DNA of 64,000 nt from Halicephalobus mephisto (lineage: Eukaryota; Nematoda; Chromadorea; Rhabditida; Panagrolaimidae). The stretch covers positions 62,001-126,000 of the forward strand of contig SWDT01000183.1 in the NCBI GenBank assembly GCA_009193035.1, read 5' to 3'. Position 1 is the stretch's first letter; the number at the start of each line of letters is the position of its first letter. The notes under the pieces were generated by a model. The model worked only from the letters and a program-made list of their open reading frames with translations. It did not search any database and was not told where the DNA came from. This document shows, piece by piece, positions 38,201-53,200 of the stretch. Both the position numbers and the translations under genes were made by a program.

Positions 38201-41200
38201 ACCTGGTTCCTCGATCGGGAATCCAACTCCAATCCAGCAATTGCCAGCCACGTATACTATTACTGTACTACGAAGGAACTAAAGCCGCAAATAAGTAGTT
38301 AAAACACGCAATCCAAGAAGTTCTTAAACCGCTTCTGATTTTTGGGCAATTTTAGTTAAATTAAAAATATGTAAAGTAAATTTAAAAAACAAAAAAGTAA
38401 CTAATTACGGTATTACAGTAATACAAAAAACAGGGAAATTTCACAACGAAATTCAGAAATTTTCAAAAATCTCTCACAACGAAAATTGAGAAATTTTTTA
38501 AATCTCTCACGACGAAAATTTAAAGTTTTTAAAAATCTTCCAGAACGAAAACACAAAATGTTTAATGGTCCTAAGACGAAAATAAAAAACTAGTGGTCTT
38601 AAAACGAAAATTCAAAAATTTCATTAAAAAATGTTTCATAATGAAAATTCAGAAATTTTTAAGTATCTTATGACAAAAAAAATACAATCAATTAAAATTG
38701 AAAATTTAATTTGTTTAAGTTTGAAATTATATTTTTTGTAAATTTGATATAGTGCGAAATAGGAATAAAATTAAAGTAAAAAAACTACAGTTGTTCCAAA
38801 ACGAAAATAAAAATTGAAAGGTCTCACAACGAAAGTTCAAAAATCTTTTTTAAAAAATAGGAAATTTTGCAAAAAAAATTTTGCAATGAAAATGCAAAAA
38901 TTTCGTAGAAAATCCCACGACGAAAATCCAGGGATTTAGTAAAAATCACTTTTTCCGAACAAAAATCGTTTTTTTATTAAATTTTAAAAAATCATTTTTT
39001 TTATTAAATTTTAAAAAATCAAAAATTTTTTATTTTTTGATTCAAAAAATTAATGTTATTTTAATTCCGTGTTTTTTGAGATGTTAAAAATTATTAAAAA
39101 TACTTTTTTCCAATGTCGAAGTTTATGAAATAGTCGGTGTCAAAGTAAAATTAGATTTTTGTATAACAGTTAGGTAACCCAGCCAGCCCGAATATTGCGA
39201 GCAACCTGCAGATTTGACGTTGATTTTAGGATTTTTATAAATCCAAATATAAAAATTCTGACTGATCTGTCAAAAAATTGCGAGCAACCTGCAGATTTGA
39301 AGTTGATATCGACTTACTTGCCGGAATGTTGCACGCAAGTTGCGAATATGATTTCGAAATTTTTATAAATATGAATATAAACTTATTTACCAAAATGTTG
39401 CATGCAACCTGCAGATATGATTTCGAAATTTTTACAAATATAAACCGATCTGCCGGAATGCTGCACGCAACCTGCAGATTTGATTTCGAAATTTTTGTAA
39501 ATATAAACTGATCTGCTAGAGTATTGCATGAAAACTACAAATATGATTTCGAAGTTTTTATAAATATGAATATAAACTTACTTTCCGAAATGTTGCACGC
39601 AACCTGCAGATTTGATTTTAAATTTGAAATTTGCACAAATGTAAATATAAACATCCCAACTTGCCTGCCGGAATGTTGCATGCAGATTGCAAATTTTGTT
39701 TTTATTTTGATACCGACCATCTTATGGACCTTGGCACGGATTTTGTTAATCCCTAATCTTTGACAACAGAATTTTGGAATCGAAAAAGCACTTTCTGTCT
39801 CATGACCGTTTTGTCTTGCTTTTCCCGGAGAACCTATGTCAAAAAAGGGGCTCGTAAATTTCTCCCAACTGCCTTCAAAAAACGGCATAAAGGAACCAAA
39901 TTGTTTTGAAAAATTTTTTCGAAGTGCAGGTGCCGCGCGAATTGTCTCGTTTGCCAACAATTCCTCGGTCATTCGAGTCAATTGGGTCGTGTGCGGCTGT
40001 ACGGCGACTGTCCCCCAGCGATAGTTGCTCCCCTTCGACTCTTCCTAATTTCGAAATTCTTTCTTTTTAAATTTCTTTCTTTTTAAATCACTATTTTTCT
40101 TACTTAATTAAGATATTAATTTAATTATTAGAAAAATTGATATAAAAACGAAATAAATAAGATGTTCGACGGTTGCTCCCCAGCGGTATTTGCTCCTTTT
40201 AGACTCTTCCTAATTTCGAAATTCTTCCTTTTTAAATCACTATTTTTCTTACTTAATTAAGATATTAATTTAATCATTAAAAAAATTGATATAAAAACGA
40301 AATAAATAAGAGGATGTGCGATATTTGCTCCTATTTTTCTCCTTTTTAATTCTCTCTAATTTTGAAATTTTTTCTTTTTAAATCACTGTTTTTTTACTTA
40401 AGATATTGAGTTAATTTAGTTATAAAAAAATTGATATAAAAATGAAATAAATAAATCTTTCGAAATAGAGGGAGCAAATGTCGCTGGGGACGACTGCCGT
40501 TCAGTCGTGTGCGGCAGACCCGAATAACCGTCTCAATCGACCGGCAAAACTGTCCTTCGATGTCTCGTTTTCGTTTTTTTCGATTTCCTTTTTAGGTTAC
40601 TGATCGAGTAAAAAGTATTTTTTAAAATTAAATATACCAAAATTTATAATTAATATTTAATCACAAAAAAAGAATTTTCCATTCGGGACCAAGTTAATAA
40701 TTTTCATTTTTTAAACATTAAAATTTAATTAAAAATTTTTGTTTTTTATAAATTTTTTATTTTTAGACTCCTTGGAAGTTTTTTTGTAATTTTATATTTT
40801 TAATATAAAAATTAAAAAAACATGATTTTGATCGAAATTTAAAAAAAATCAAAATTTCATTCAAAATTTTGTTATTTTTCGTTTATTTTTGAATTTTTAG
40901 AATTTCCAAGTTTATTTATAATTAAAAATATATTAATATAAAAAACAAGATTTTTAAACAAAAAAAATTTGACTAAACTGGTCCTGAATGGAAAACTCGT
41001 TTTTTACGTCACTCAGAAGTCACCCAAAAATTAATTTTTTTAATAAAAATTATTTTCAAAAATTTACAAATTCGTTTAATTTTTAAAATTAAAAATTTTT
41101 AATTTATTAATGTTTTTATAACCCCGCCATTTCTCAGCCAGTTTTGTCTTTTTTCTAGAATCCGTTTGTGGCAGGAATTTGGTCATTTTAGGACCCGGCT

Positions 41201-44200
41201 CATGTGTACAATTTCCTTGGGCATTTTCACTTGTGACTCTTGCTTCAAATTGAGGAGCGCCTTTGTTTTGAACACTTGCGGCGGTTTTAGAGACGAACTC
41301 GCGAGAAAAACTGGCGAGAGACTAACTCGCAAAAAGGGCCAGCGAGAGACGAACTCGCAAAAAGGGCCGGCGAGAGACGAACTCGCGAAAAGGACCAGCG
41401 AGAGACGAACTCGCAAAAAGGGCCAGCGAGAGACGAACTCGCGAAAAGGGCCAGCGAGAGACGAACTCGCTGGGAGGACCGGCGAGGAGGACTTCATTGC
41501 CCCTTGCCATTCTTCCAAAACAGAGAAATGTGGCCAACTGGAAAGTGAAAATTGGTCTTTTAAGAACGAGTTGGACAAAATCGGGCTTTCTTCGCTAAAG
41601 AGATGACAACACCAGTTTTACTCAAATTTGCTTTCAATTTTGACAAACAATCAATAATAATTTTTATATTTAAAGATTACTGTAATTTTTAATTTTGTTA
41701 TTTTAGATTTTAAACATTTTCAAAATTCTGAAAATTCAATTTTTTTATTCAAAATTTTATAAAATTCGTGTCGACATAATTTCGAAATGATATTTATTTT
41801 TTATTTCTTTAATAAGATAAAAATCTTAAATGGCATTCATTTTTGTTTTGCTTAAGATTCAAATTTGACAATATTTATACTTTGCTGAAAATTAAATTTA
41901 CCAATATTTATGTTTCGCCAAAAATTTTTATTTGGCATTGATTCTCATCTTGCCAAAAATTTTATGTTTGGCGTTCACTCATATTTTGCCAAAAATTTTA
42001 TGTTTGGCGTTCACTCATATTTTGCCAAAAATTTATGTTTGGCATTCGTCCACTTTTTGCCAAGGATTCAAATTTGGCAATATTCTCATCTCGTCAAAAA
42101 CTTAAAATTAGCGTTCACTCATATTTCGCCAAAAGCATAGATTTGGCATTTGTCCACTTTTCGCCAAAGATTCAAATTTGGCATTGATTCTCATTTCGCC
42201 AAAAATTTATATTTGGCAATATTTGTTTTTTGCAAGAAATTCGAATTTAGCAATATTCACATTTCGCCAGAAATTTATATGTGACATTTGTTCCCATTCC
42301 ACCAAAAACCCAAATTTGGCTTTGATTCTCATTTAACCAAAAACCCAAATTTAGCAATATTCACTTTTTGCAAAAAAATTATTTTTTCTTATTTTTTGAA
42401 CTAGAAATTTCTAGAATTTCTGAAAATTTCAAAAATTTAAATATTTTAAAAATTTTTTAAAAATTATTATTTTAAGAATTTTTAAATTCCAAAACATTAA
42501 ATATTTTAAAAACTTTTTAAATTAAAAAAAATTAAATATTTTAAAAATTCCAAAAAATTAAATATTTTAAGAATTTTTAAATTAAAAAAAATTAAATATT
42601 TTAAAAACTTTTTAAATTAAAAAAACTTAAATATTTTAAAAATTTTTTAAATAAAAAAACTTAAATATTTTAAAAATTTAGAAATTCCAAAAAATTAAAT
42701 ATTTTTAAAACTTTTTAAATTTAAATATTTTATTTGAGAAAATTGTCGAAAACGGATGGTTAGTTAATCTTTGGCCTTTTCAAGCCTGTCTAAAACTACC
42801 TTGTCACGTTTTCTTCTTTCGAAATTTATATTTCCTGTCGGGAGTATTCTGAACAGAAAGTTACTTATTTTCCGAGAAAATCCAGAATATATTTTTCGTC
42901 TTGCCTCAAGACAGAGTTGTCAAAGACCAGGCCAGACTTGACCAAAAAGACTAGTGGCCCGACTCTCGCTTGAATGAATTGAAAACTGTTGTTTCTTCGA
43001 TCTTTTACGATTCCGAGTTTCTTGAAATACGAACAATAATTAAACGAAAAGAAGTAGAAGTAGTTTTGTGGAATTCTCGAGTAAAAGTGAAAAAAAAAAT
43101 AATATTCAGTAAAAATCTGATTTTTTAAACTTTTTTGAATTTTTTTAACATGATTTATAACTTCCCGAATAAAAGTGAAAAAATAATAATATTCTGTAAA
43201 AATCAACTTTTTTTAAACTTTTTTGAATTTTTTAAAAATTATTTTTTTAATAACATGATTTTCGAATTTCTGGATAAAAGTCAAAAAATTTAAAAATGAA
43301 AATTTCGGCAATTCATACTGAAATCGACTTGCTCTGTTTTCCTATTTTTTACAAGCCCTGGAAATTCCAGGAATTTTCCTCAAAATAATTTTGCAAAAAA
43401 TTTATTTGTAATTTTTGAATTCCCGCGTAAAGAGAGCAAGAGTGAAAAAAATGGTAAATTTAACAATTCATACCTAAATCGTTCCTCTCTCCACTCGCTC
43501 CTCTCTCTACTCGCTCCTCTCTCCACTCGCTCCTCTCTCCACTCGCCCCTTTTTCTACTCGCCCCTTTCTCCACTTGCTCCTCTCTCCACTCGCTCCTCT
43601 CTCCACTCGCCCCTTTCTCCACTCGTCCCTTTCTTATTCCTTTTACAACAGTTCCAAAAGCTCCTAAAAAATTCTATAAATTCGTGTCAAGACAATTTTG
43701 CAGGAAATTTTTAATTTCTGTAATAGTGAAATTTTTTGAATTCTTGTACAAAAAAGAAAAAAATGGCAAATCTGAAATTTTGTACAAAATTGATTTTTAA
43801 TTTTTTAAAATTTAAGATTTTAGATTTTCTGAAAATTCATGTCAGAATAATTGTGAAAAAAAATATTTTAAATTTTTTAAATAATAATAATTTTTGATTT
43901 TTTGAATTCCCGCGCAGAGAGAGTGGACTTTTATAAAAATGGAAAAAATGGTAAATTCGACAATTTGTTATCGAAATTGACTCGCACTGTCTTTACTCGT
44001 TGTTTTTTGTTTTTTACCTAAATTCTGAAAATTTTTCAAAGAAATTTTACGAAAAATTCAATTTTTATGATTTTTCGAACTCTAATTTTTGTCCAAAATG
44101 AACAAGTACAGTTACTGTATTATTTTTATTTTCCTCATGTCTTCTGGAATCCTTCAAATTGCCCCACAATTTGTCCCGAGACGAACGATGCCCTTACTGA

Positions 44201-47200
44201 GAACGAGTTCGACTTCAAGCCCCGTTTATCTGAAATTTTCGTAAACAAATATTTTCGAGTCTCATTACGAAACCGCTAGATCTCTGTTTTACACATGTTT
44301 TTGCCTATTTTGGTTGATGCAGAGGTTGATGAAAGAGTCAATGTAAACCTTGATGAAAGTCTTGATGTAGTCGTTAAGGAGGATTTCTGTGCAGGTTTCA
44401 GTTTAATCTCTAATGTAATCTTTGATGAATCCCTTGACGGACTCCTCGATGTAGTCCTCGATGAACTCCTCGATGAACACTTCGATGAATCCCTTGTTGA
44501 GCATCCTAATTTAGCTCCCATTGGAGAATCTCGGTAAAAACCTGTTTTGAACTCTCGATGTAGCTGTCGATGTAACCCTCGATGAAGTCCTTGAGGAATC
44601 CCTAGTTTCCCTCTCGTTCAAAAAACATTAGTCTTTTTTTGGTTTGTTTTCATCGATTGTTTTTTTGTTTTTTTTATGTTTTTTCAATTGGCGTTTTTAA
44701 AACAACTTTTTCGAACGTCAAATTACAAAAAAAAATCATAAAAAACGAATTGGACCAGTTTTGGATTCTGAGCCACTTCTGTATTTTTTTTTCTGGAACA
44801 AAATCCTCTGAAATTAAATAATAATTCAACTAATCCAGTCACTATCCAATTTTATTAAAAAATTTCAAATTAAAAAAATATAAATTAAATTTTTTCAAAT
44901 TTAGAAATTTTTAAAAAATTAAATTTTTTTTAAATTTAAAAATTAAAAAAAATTTTTTTTTGAACTTTTTTGAATTTTTTAAAAACTTTAAAAACTTTTT
45001 TTTGAATTTTTTAAAAATTTTGAACTTTTTTATTTTAAAAATTTTTTTCTTTTTTTTTGACTTACCAAATAATCCAAAATTTCCCAGTCTGGACCATGTT
45101 GACAAAATCCTGATGTAGATCAGCTGACATTGGTTTTTGGAAACTTTTATTAAAGAAAAATTTGTTTCAATTTCTCTCAAAAAATTGGAATTTTAAAAAA
45201 TTTCTATAATTTTGTGTTTTGCAAAATTGCGGGTTTTGGTCGACGTCAATATATGTCAGATTTTATTAATTTTTTATTTTTATTAAATTTCCTTCTAAAC
45301 GCACATTTAACCTTGGTTGTCTAGTTGTAAATTTGGCAAGTTTGAATGTATCTGACGTGAATTTTATATTTTATTATGTAATATTACAAAAAGTCAAAGA
45401 ATTTCGAAAATTGTCTCGACGCGAATTTTGGAAACTTTCCAGTTAAGACCGAAAGTTGTTAAATTTATTTCTAAATAATTTTTAAAATTATTAAAAAAAG
45501 TCAAAGCATTTCGAAAATTGTCTCGACGCGAATTTTGGAAACTTTCCAGTTAGGACCGAAAGTTGTTAAATTTATTTTTAGATAATTTTTAAAATTATTA
45601 CAAAAAGTCAAAGCATTTCGAAAATTGTTTCGACGCGAATTTTAGAAACTTTCCAGTTAAGACCGAAAGTTGTAGAAATCTATGTTTGTATAATTTTTGA
45701 AAGTTTCAAAGTTGTATCATCATAGAAAATATTTTTTTTGAAAAATTTTGAAAATTATCACAACATAAATTTTGAAAACTTTCCAGTTAAGACCGAAATT
45801 CGTTGAATTTTGTGTTTTAATAATTCTGAGAAAACTCTAAACTAGTTTACTGCTGATAATAAAAATCTTTGTCTTAAAATTATTAAATTTCATATTTCTG
45901 TGATTCGAGAAAATTTTTAAATATAATTATAATGAAAAACAAAAATGTTTGTTTTTAAATTTCCAAAAATTGTCTCAGCGCGAATTTTGAAAACTTTCCA
46001 CTCGGGACCAAAAATAGCAAAAACTTAATATAAGTAAATTTTGAAAACTTTTAAAATTATTTTATTATTAAAAAATAAAAAATTATAATAAAATTTCCAA
46101 AAATTGTCTCGACACGAATTTTGAAAACTTTCCACTCGGGACCAAAAATCAAGAAAATTCGTGTTTATGTTGTTCTTTTAATCTTGAAAATTATATTATG
46201 GTTAAAAAAATAAAAATATTTGTGAAAAACTTTAAAATTGTGTCATCACTAATTTCTACAACTTTCCACTTGAGACCGAAAATTGCGAAAATTCATGTTT
46301 ATGCAATTTCGGAAATTTTCAAAAACACATTATTAAAAATAAAAATATCAATAACAAAATTTCCAAAAATTGTCTGATCACGAATTTTGAAATTTCCAGT
46401 CAAGACCAAAAATTGTAAATATTTGTTTTTAATTTTTTTTAAAATTATTTAAAATAGAAAAATTAAAAAAAGTAAAATATTGTTTTGTCACGAATTTTGA
46501 AAACTCTCCAGTTAAGACCAAAAATTGTAAATATTTATTCTTAATTTATTTTTAATTTTAAAATTATTCTTTTAAAATTTTTCTATTTTTTAAATAAAAT
46601 ATTTTCCTACCACGAATTTCGAAAATTTTCCAGTTAAGACCAAAAATTGTAAATATTTTAAAAAATAGAAAAATTTTAAAAAATATTTTCCTACCACGAA
46701 TTTTGAAATTTCCAGTCAAGACCAAAAATTGTAAATATTTTTAATTTTTTTTAATTTTTCTATTTTTTAATAAAATATTTTCCTACCACGAATTTTGAAA
46801 TTTCCAGTTAAGACCAAAGACTACAAATATTCATGTTTGCGTGGTCGTCGAAATGCTGAAAAACATCCAACAGATTCTGAAAACTTTTAGAATCTTACAT
46901 GACATTTTGTACTTTATTAAAAAAACCGTAATCCACTAATTTCATCGAACAAGCGACTTTTCTCTGTTGATAAATATTTACAAAGTTATCCAAGAAAAAA
47001 TATATTTTTGATGTTTCTTTTGTCTATTTCCCGACTTACGTCATCTGTCTCTACCCCTGGTCTCTTTTATGATGATCTTTATTTGGTCAAAAAAACAAAA
47101 TCTCTGAGCTCAGTTTTTCATTTTTATTTTTTTAAAATTCTATTTAATTATTTTTCAAAATTTTTATTTTTAAATATTCATTTTTAAAAATTAAAAATTA

Positions 47201-50200
47201 AATTTTCTTTAAAATTTTTAAAAATTTAATTATTTTTAGATTTTTTTAGATTTAATTTTTTTTAAATATTTATTTTTAAAAATTTAATTATTTTTAGATT
47301 TCTTTAAAATATTTATTTTTTTCAAAATTTTCTAACTTTTTAAAAAACATTTATTTTTTTCAAAATTTCTTAATTTCATTTTTTTCTATTTTTTTAAAAA
47401 TGTTTATTTTTCAAAATTTCTGTTTTTTTGAAATTTTTATTGTTTATTAAATTTTTTAATTTTTAATTTTAATTTTTTTAAATTTTTTTAAATTTTTTTT
47501 GAATTTAAAAAAATTTTTTTTATACTTTATTTCGTGGTTATTTAGACGTCAGATATTTGGAATTTTTTAATTACTTGAAACCACGACGTAGCTTTTTTCA
47601 AAGTCGTGCCAGGACCCAAATGGCACGGCAAGTTATAAAATTTAATTTATTTTTTTTTTAAACTTTTTACAAAAATTATTTTTTAATAATTTTATTTTCA
47701 TTTTTAAAACCCAATTTTGAAATTAAAAATATTTTATTTTTTACGTTATTTTTAATTTTGAAAAAAAATAAAAATAAAATTTTTAATTTGAAAAAAAAAA
47801 TATAATTTTATTTATTTCTCAAAAATACGGTATTTAATAATTTTTATTTTTTAAAATAATTTTGATTTATTTAATATTTTTTTTTCTTCTCAGAAATACG
47901 GTATTTAATATTTTTGATTTTTTAAAATAATTAAAGTAAATTGAAAAATTACTTTTTACTTTTCTTTTAAATACTGTATTTCATTTTTTTTAAAATATTT
48001 TTGATTTTTAAAAATAACTAAAGTAAATTCAAAAATTACTTTTTACTTTTTTTAAATACTGTATTTCATTTTTTTAAAATATTTTTGATTTTTTAAAATA
48101 ATTAAAGTAAATTGAAAAAGTATTTTTCACTTTTTTAAATACTGTATTTTATTTTTAAAAATAATTAAAGTAAATTCAAAAATTACTTTTTACTTTTTTT
48201 AAATACTGTATTTCATTTTTTTAAAATATTTTTGATTTTTTAAAAATAATTAAAGTAAATTGAAAAAGTATTTTAACATCTCCCTGGAATCTTCAGCAGT
48301 GGTTTTCCTTGGTCTTTTTTCACTTCAAAGTGTGACTCGATGACAAATTTTGTTCGTTCTTCTTTTGCGTGTATGCTTTGCTTGGAGCCGCTACCGTTTT
48401 TGCCTTATGTGGTCGAAAACGAATTCTGTTGCCTCTGCCCGCGAAAGCAAAACTGGAGGAGAGAGACGGACCGTCATTCCAATGAGCACAACCACTCTGC
48501 CTTTTCTTCTGTTCATTTTTGTCCATGTTCTGTCGATTGAGACTCTTCTAACTTTCTTTTCAAGACCAAAGTTTTTTTTGAATCATCGATTGGATGAATT
48601 TAAAGTATTTTTCAATTTTATTTTCGAGACCAAAATCGGTCCAATACATTGATTGGACGAATTACCGGTATTGTCATGTTAATTGGGAATTTTTAAAACT
48701 CGTGTCAGGATCAAAACTAATTTTTTTGGTATTTTGAAACTTTCGTGTCAGGACCAAAGTTAATTTTTTTGGTAGTTTAAAACTTTCGTTCCAGGACCGA
48801 AGTTAATTTTTTTGGTATTTTGAAACTTTCGTGCCGGGACCAAAACTAATTTTTTTGGTATTTTAAAACTTTCGTTCCAGGACCGAAGTTAATTTTTTTG
48901 GTATTTTGAAACTTTCGTGTCTGGACCAAAGTTAATTTTTTTGGATTTCGTTGTAGGATTAAAGTTAATTTTTTTGGTATTTTGAAACTTTTGTTCCAGG
49001 ACTGAAGTTAATTTAAAAAAAATTATTTTATGAATTATTATTTTTCATTTTTTTATATTTTTAAAATTTTCGTCCCAGGACCGAAGTTAATTTAGAAAAA
49101 ATTATTTTATAAATTATCAAACTTTTAAAATTCTTGTCTCAGAACCAAATTAGGTTAAATTTCGTTAATTGGAAGGATTGCCATGTTTATTTTTTTTTTA
49201 ATTTCTGAATTTTTTTCCAGGACCAAAATTAATTTTAAAAAATTTACGAATTGTTTTTTTAAATATTTTCTAAGACCAAATTTTTTTTAAATTTATTTAT
49301 TTTCTAGATTTTACATTTTTTGAAAATTTTCGTTTCAGGACAAAATTTTTTTTAAATTTTTAAAAATTATTTTTTAATTTTTTTAAAATTTTTTTTTAAT
49401 TTTTTAAAATTTTTTAAAATTTTTTTAAAAATTATTTTTTTCAAATATCTTCCAAATTTTCGTTTTGAAGTCAAATTAATTTTAAAATTGTTGATTTTGT
49501 GATTTATTATTTCCTTTAGTTGAATATCTTTCAACTTTCGTCTCAAGACCAAATTTCTTTTCTAACCATCGATCGAACAAAACGACCAGTTTTGTCCTAT
49601 CAGCTGAATTTGAGACTGTCTTGAATAATTGAGTGATCAATCTTCTTTTTCCATTTGTCGAATCATTTAACGGTTACTAAATGTACAAATTCTGAATTAC
49701 AGTACAAATAATATTCAATTTTATAATTTCCAAAAAAATTAAAAATTAAAAAATTAAACATTAAAAAATTTCTAAAAAATAAAAAATAAAAAAATTTCAA
49801 TTTTATAATTTCCAAAAAATAAAAAATAAAAAAATTTCAATTTTATAATTTCCAAAAAAATAAAAAATTAAAAAATTTCAATTTTATAATTTTTATAACT
49901 TTTTAGATTTTTTAAATTCTCGAATTTTTGGATTTTTCTAGTTTTATATTTTCTTATTTTTATTAAAATTTCTAGATTTTTATAATTTTTTACTTTTGTC
50001 GAAATTTTCGGATTTTTATAATTTTTTTATTTTTATCAGAATTTTTTAATTTTATAATTTTTTATTTTTATCAGAATTTTTAAATTTTTATCAGAATTTT
50101 CGAATTTTTATAATTTTTTTTATTTTTATTAAAGTTTTTTAATTTTATAATTTTTTATTTTTATCAGAATTTTTAAATTTTTATCAGAATTTTCGAATTT

Positions 50201-53200
50201 TTATAATTTTTTTTATTTTTATTAAAGTTTTTTAATTTTATAATTTTTTAATTTTATCAGAATTTTCGGATTTTTATAATTTTTTATTTTTATTAAAATT
50301 TTTTAATTTTATAATTTTTTTATTTTTATCAGAATTTTCGGATTTTTATAATTTTTTTATTTTTATTAAAGTTTTTTAATTTTTATCAGAATTTTCGGAT
50401 TTTGTGATTCAGAATCGCCTACTCAAGCCGGGTTTCCAAATGTGGTAAAAATGAGTCAACGTCCAAAATTCAATTGTCTCAATTTTTTTGATTTCAATCA
50501 AGCTGCGTCATTGTTTGTACTAACATGACAAGAAGAGGAAAAAACTCCGATGGACAGCGTTTTTAACGAAATACGTGGTTTTTCGTGATTGATTCCATCT
50601 TTTTGAATTTCTTATAAAAATCTAAAATTGAATAATTTTTTATATTATTTGACCGATTTCAATTTTTATTTTCATATTGAAGTGGAATTTTTGGAAAATT
50701 CTAGAATTATAGGAAATTCTGAAAATTTTTGAAAATTTTTGAAAATTTTAAAAATTTTTTGAAGAAATTTGAAATTTTGCGAAAAGTTGTAGAATCTTCC
50801 AGGATACTGTAGGGGATTCTGAAGGTTTCTAAAATCTTGTAGATTTTGAAATTTTCCAGAATTTTGTGAAAATTTCTAAAATTTTCTAGAATATTGTGGG
50901 GAATTCTGAAGGCTTCTAGAATTTTTCGGAAGATTCTGAAGCATTTTGAAATTTCGTGAGAACTTCTAAAATCTTCCAGAATACTGTAGCTGATTCTGAA
51001 ATTTGCGAAAATTTTATAGAAAATTCGAAACCTTCCAGAATCCCATGAGAACTTCTAAAATCCTCCAGAATACTGTAGCTGATTCTGGAGTCTTCTAGAA
51101 TTCCGTGGAAATTTTTAGAATCTTCTGCAATTTTATAAACTTCCTCGAATCCTCATTAAAATTTCTAGAATCTTATAGACGATTCTGAAGTCTTCAAAAA
51201 CCTTCATCAAAGCTTCTAAGAACTTCCCAGAATCCTACAGTAGCTTCTGAAGTCTTTAAAAACGTTCAAAAATTAAAATTTGAAAATTCTAAAATTTGGA
51301 AATTCGTGTCGAGAAAATCAAAACTTTTACAGTAATCTTTGCGTTTTCAGAAAACAACGAGAACTCGAAAAATCGAACCAGGAAATGTTCCAGTCTCCCG
51401 GATACCCTGGGGGCTTTCCTCCTGGAGGCCAAATGCCGCCCCCACAATATCCTCAAGGAGCTCCAGGGATGTTTAATCCGAACGTTCCTTCGTCCAGCAG
51501 ATCCGGGTTAGTCATTTTTGTTGTTTTTTTGGCGTTATGTTCTCAATGCCCATGTTGTCCACAGATAATTCACAATTATTCATAACTAAACACAATCAAA
51601 AAATTTCAATTAATTTCAGTTACAATTAATTTCCAGCATCTGCATAGTTCCTAAAAAATCAAAAAAGTCGTGTCGGGACCGTTTTATAAAAAAGTTCATA
51701 TATGAATTTTACAATATACTAATTAAAAATTACAAAATTACAAAAAAGTATAAAACTAAAAATAAATTTTCACAGATGCTAGAAATTACTTGTCCAGTTC
51801 CTAAAAAAGTCGTGTTGGGATCATTTTATAAAAAAGTTCATATATGAATTTTACAATATACTAATTAAAAATTATAAAATTATAAAAAATTATAAAAAAG
51901 TACAAAACTAAAAATAAATTTTCACAGATGCTAGAAATTACTTGTAACTGAGCATAATCGGGTCTGCTTGGATGTGGTCAGTCGTAAAAAATTGCAAATT
52001 ATCTGTGTCGTGTTGTTTAAAAAAACTTGTTTTTATTTTTGTTTTTTTCAAACTTGTTTTTTTCAGTCTTTTCCGAAAATTGATTTTTCTCAGATTGACC
52101 ACCAGAAATTGAAGAAAAACAAAATTCTAATTTTTTAAATTAACTAATCAATTCAAAAATTTTCATCTTTGTTTTTGTCGAAAAAAATTTAATTAAAAAT
52201 TACAAAATTTAAAATTGTTGATAAAAAAGCGAAAATGAACAAAAAATTAGTCGATTTTGATAACAAATTACGAAATTTATCAATTTTTTTTATTTTTTAT
52301 CTATTTTTTTATTTTTTTTTATCTATTTTTTAATTTTTTTATCTATTTTTGTATTTTTTAAATTTATTAATTTATCAATTTTTTTATTTTTTTATCTATT
52401 TTTTTTATCAATTTTTTTATTTTTTATCAATTTTTTTATTTTTTATCAATTTTTTTATTTTTTATCAATTTTTTTATTTTTAATGAAAATTTTAAAATTA
52501 AAAAAATTTTGAAAAAGTTTAAAAATCTTGAAATTTAAGTAAAAAATAAAAATAGAAGATTTTGATCATGAATTACGAAATTTTATGTAAGAATTTTAAA
52601 ATTAATAAAATTATAAAAATTACGAAATTTCTACAAAATTGTCTTGGAACGAATTTTTAGGATTCTCGTTTGGAAGTAAGCAAAGAGAATGAAAGAGTGA
52701 ATGATGACAGTGCGAGTCAATTTCGATGACGAATTGTCAAATTTATCATTTTTTCCATTTTTATAAAAGTCCACTCTCTCTGCGTGGGAATTCAAAAAAA
52801 TTAAAAAATTACATTATTTAAAAAAATTTAAAATACTTTTTTTTTAATTTAGGTAAACTTAATTCGGGTGAGAAATTGTCAAATTTTCCATTTTTCTCGT
52901 TTTTACAAAGGTCCAGTCTCTCTGCGCGGGAATTCAAAAAATCAAAAAATTATATTTTAAAAAATTTAAAATACTTTTTTTTTAATTTAGGTAAACTTAA
53001 TTCGGGTAAAAAATCGTCAAATTTTCCATTTTTCTCGTTTTTATAAAAGTCCACTCTCTCTGCGCGGGAATTTAAAAAATCAAAAAATTAAATTATTTTA
53101 AAAAATTAAATAATTTTTTCCACATGAACTTTCAGGAAATTAAAAATTTCTAAAAATCATTTTTTTACAAATTTCTTTTTTTTTGCAAAAATTCAAAAAA

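Noticed and set aside
38150..38240. Possible tRNA from GGTTCCTCGATCGGGAATCC
   Set aside because: No A-box or cloverleaf could be built around it.
44276..44537. Acidic (plus) and Ser/Arg-rich (minus) 80-codon frames
   Set aside because: Generated by a degenerate 15-18 bp GATGAA minisatellite that continues past both frame ends.
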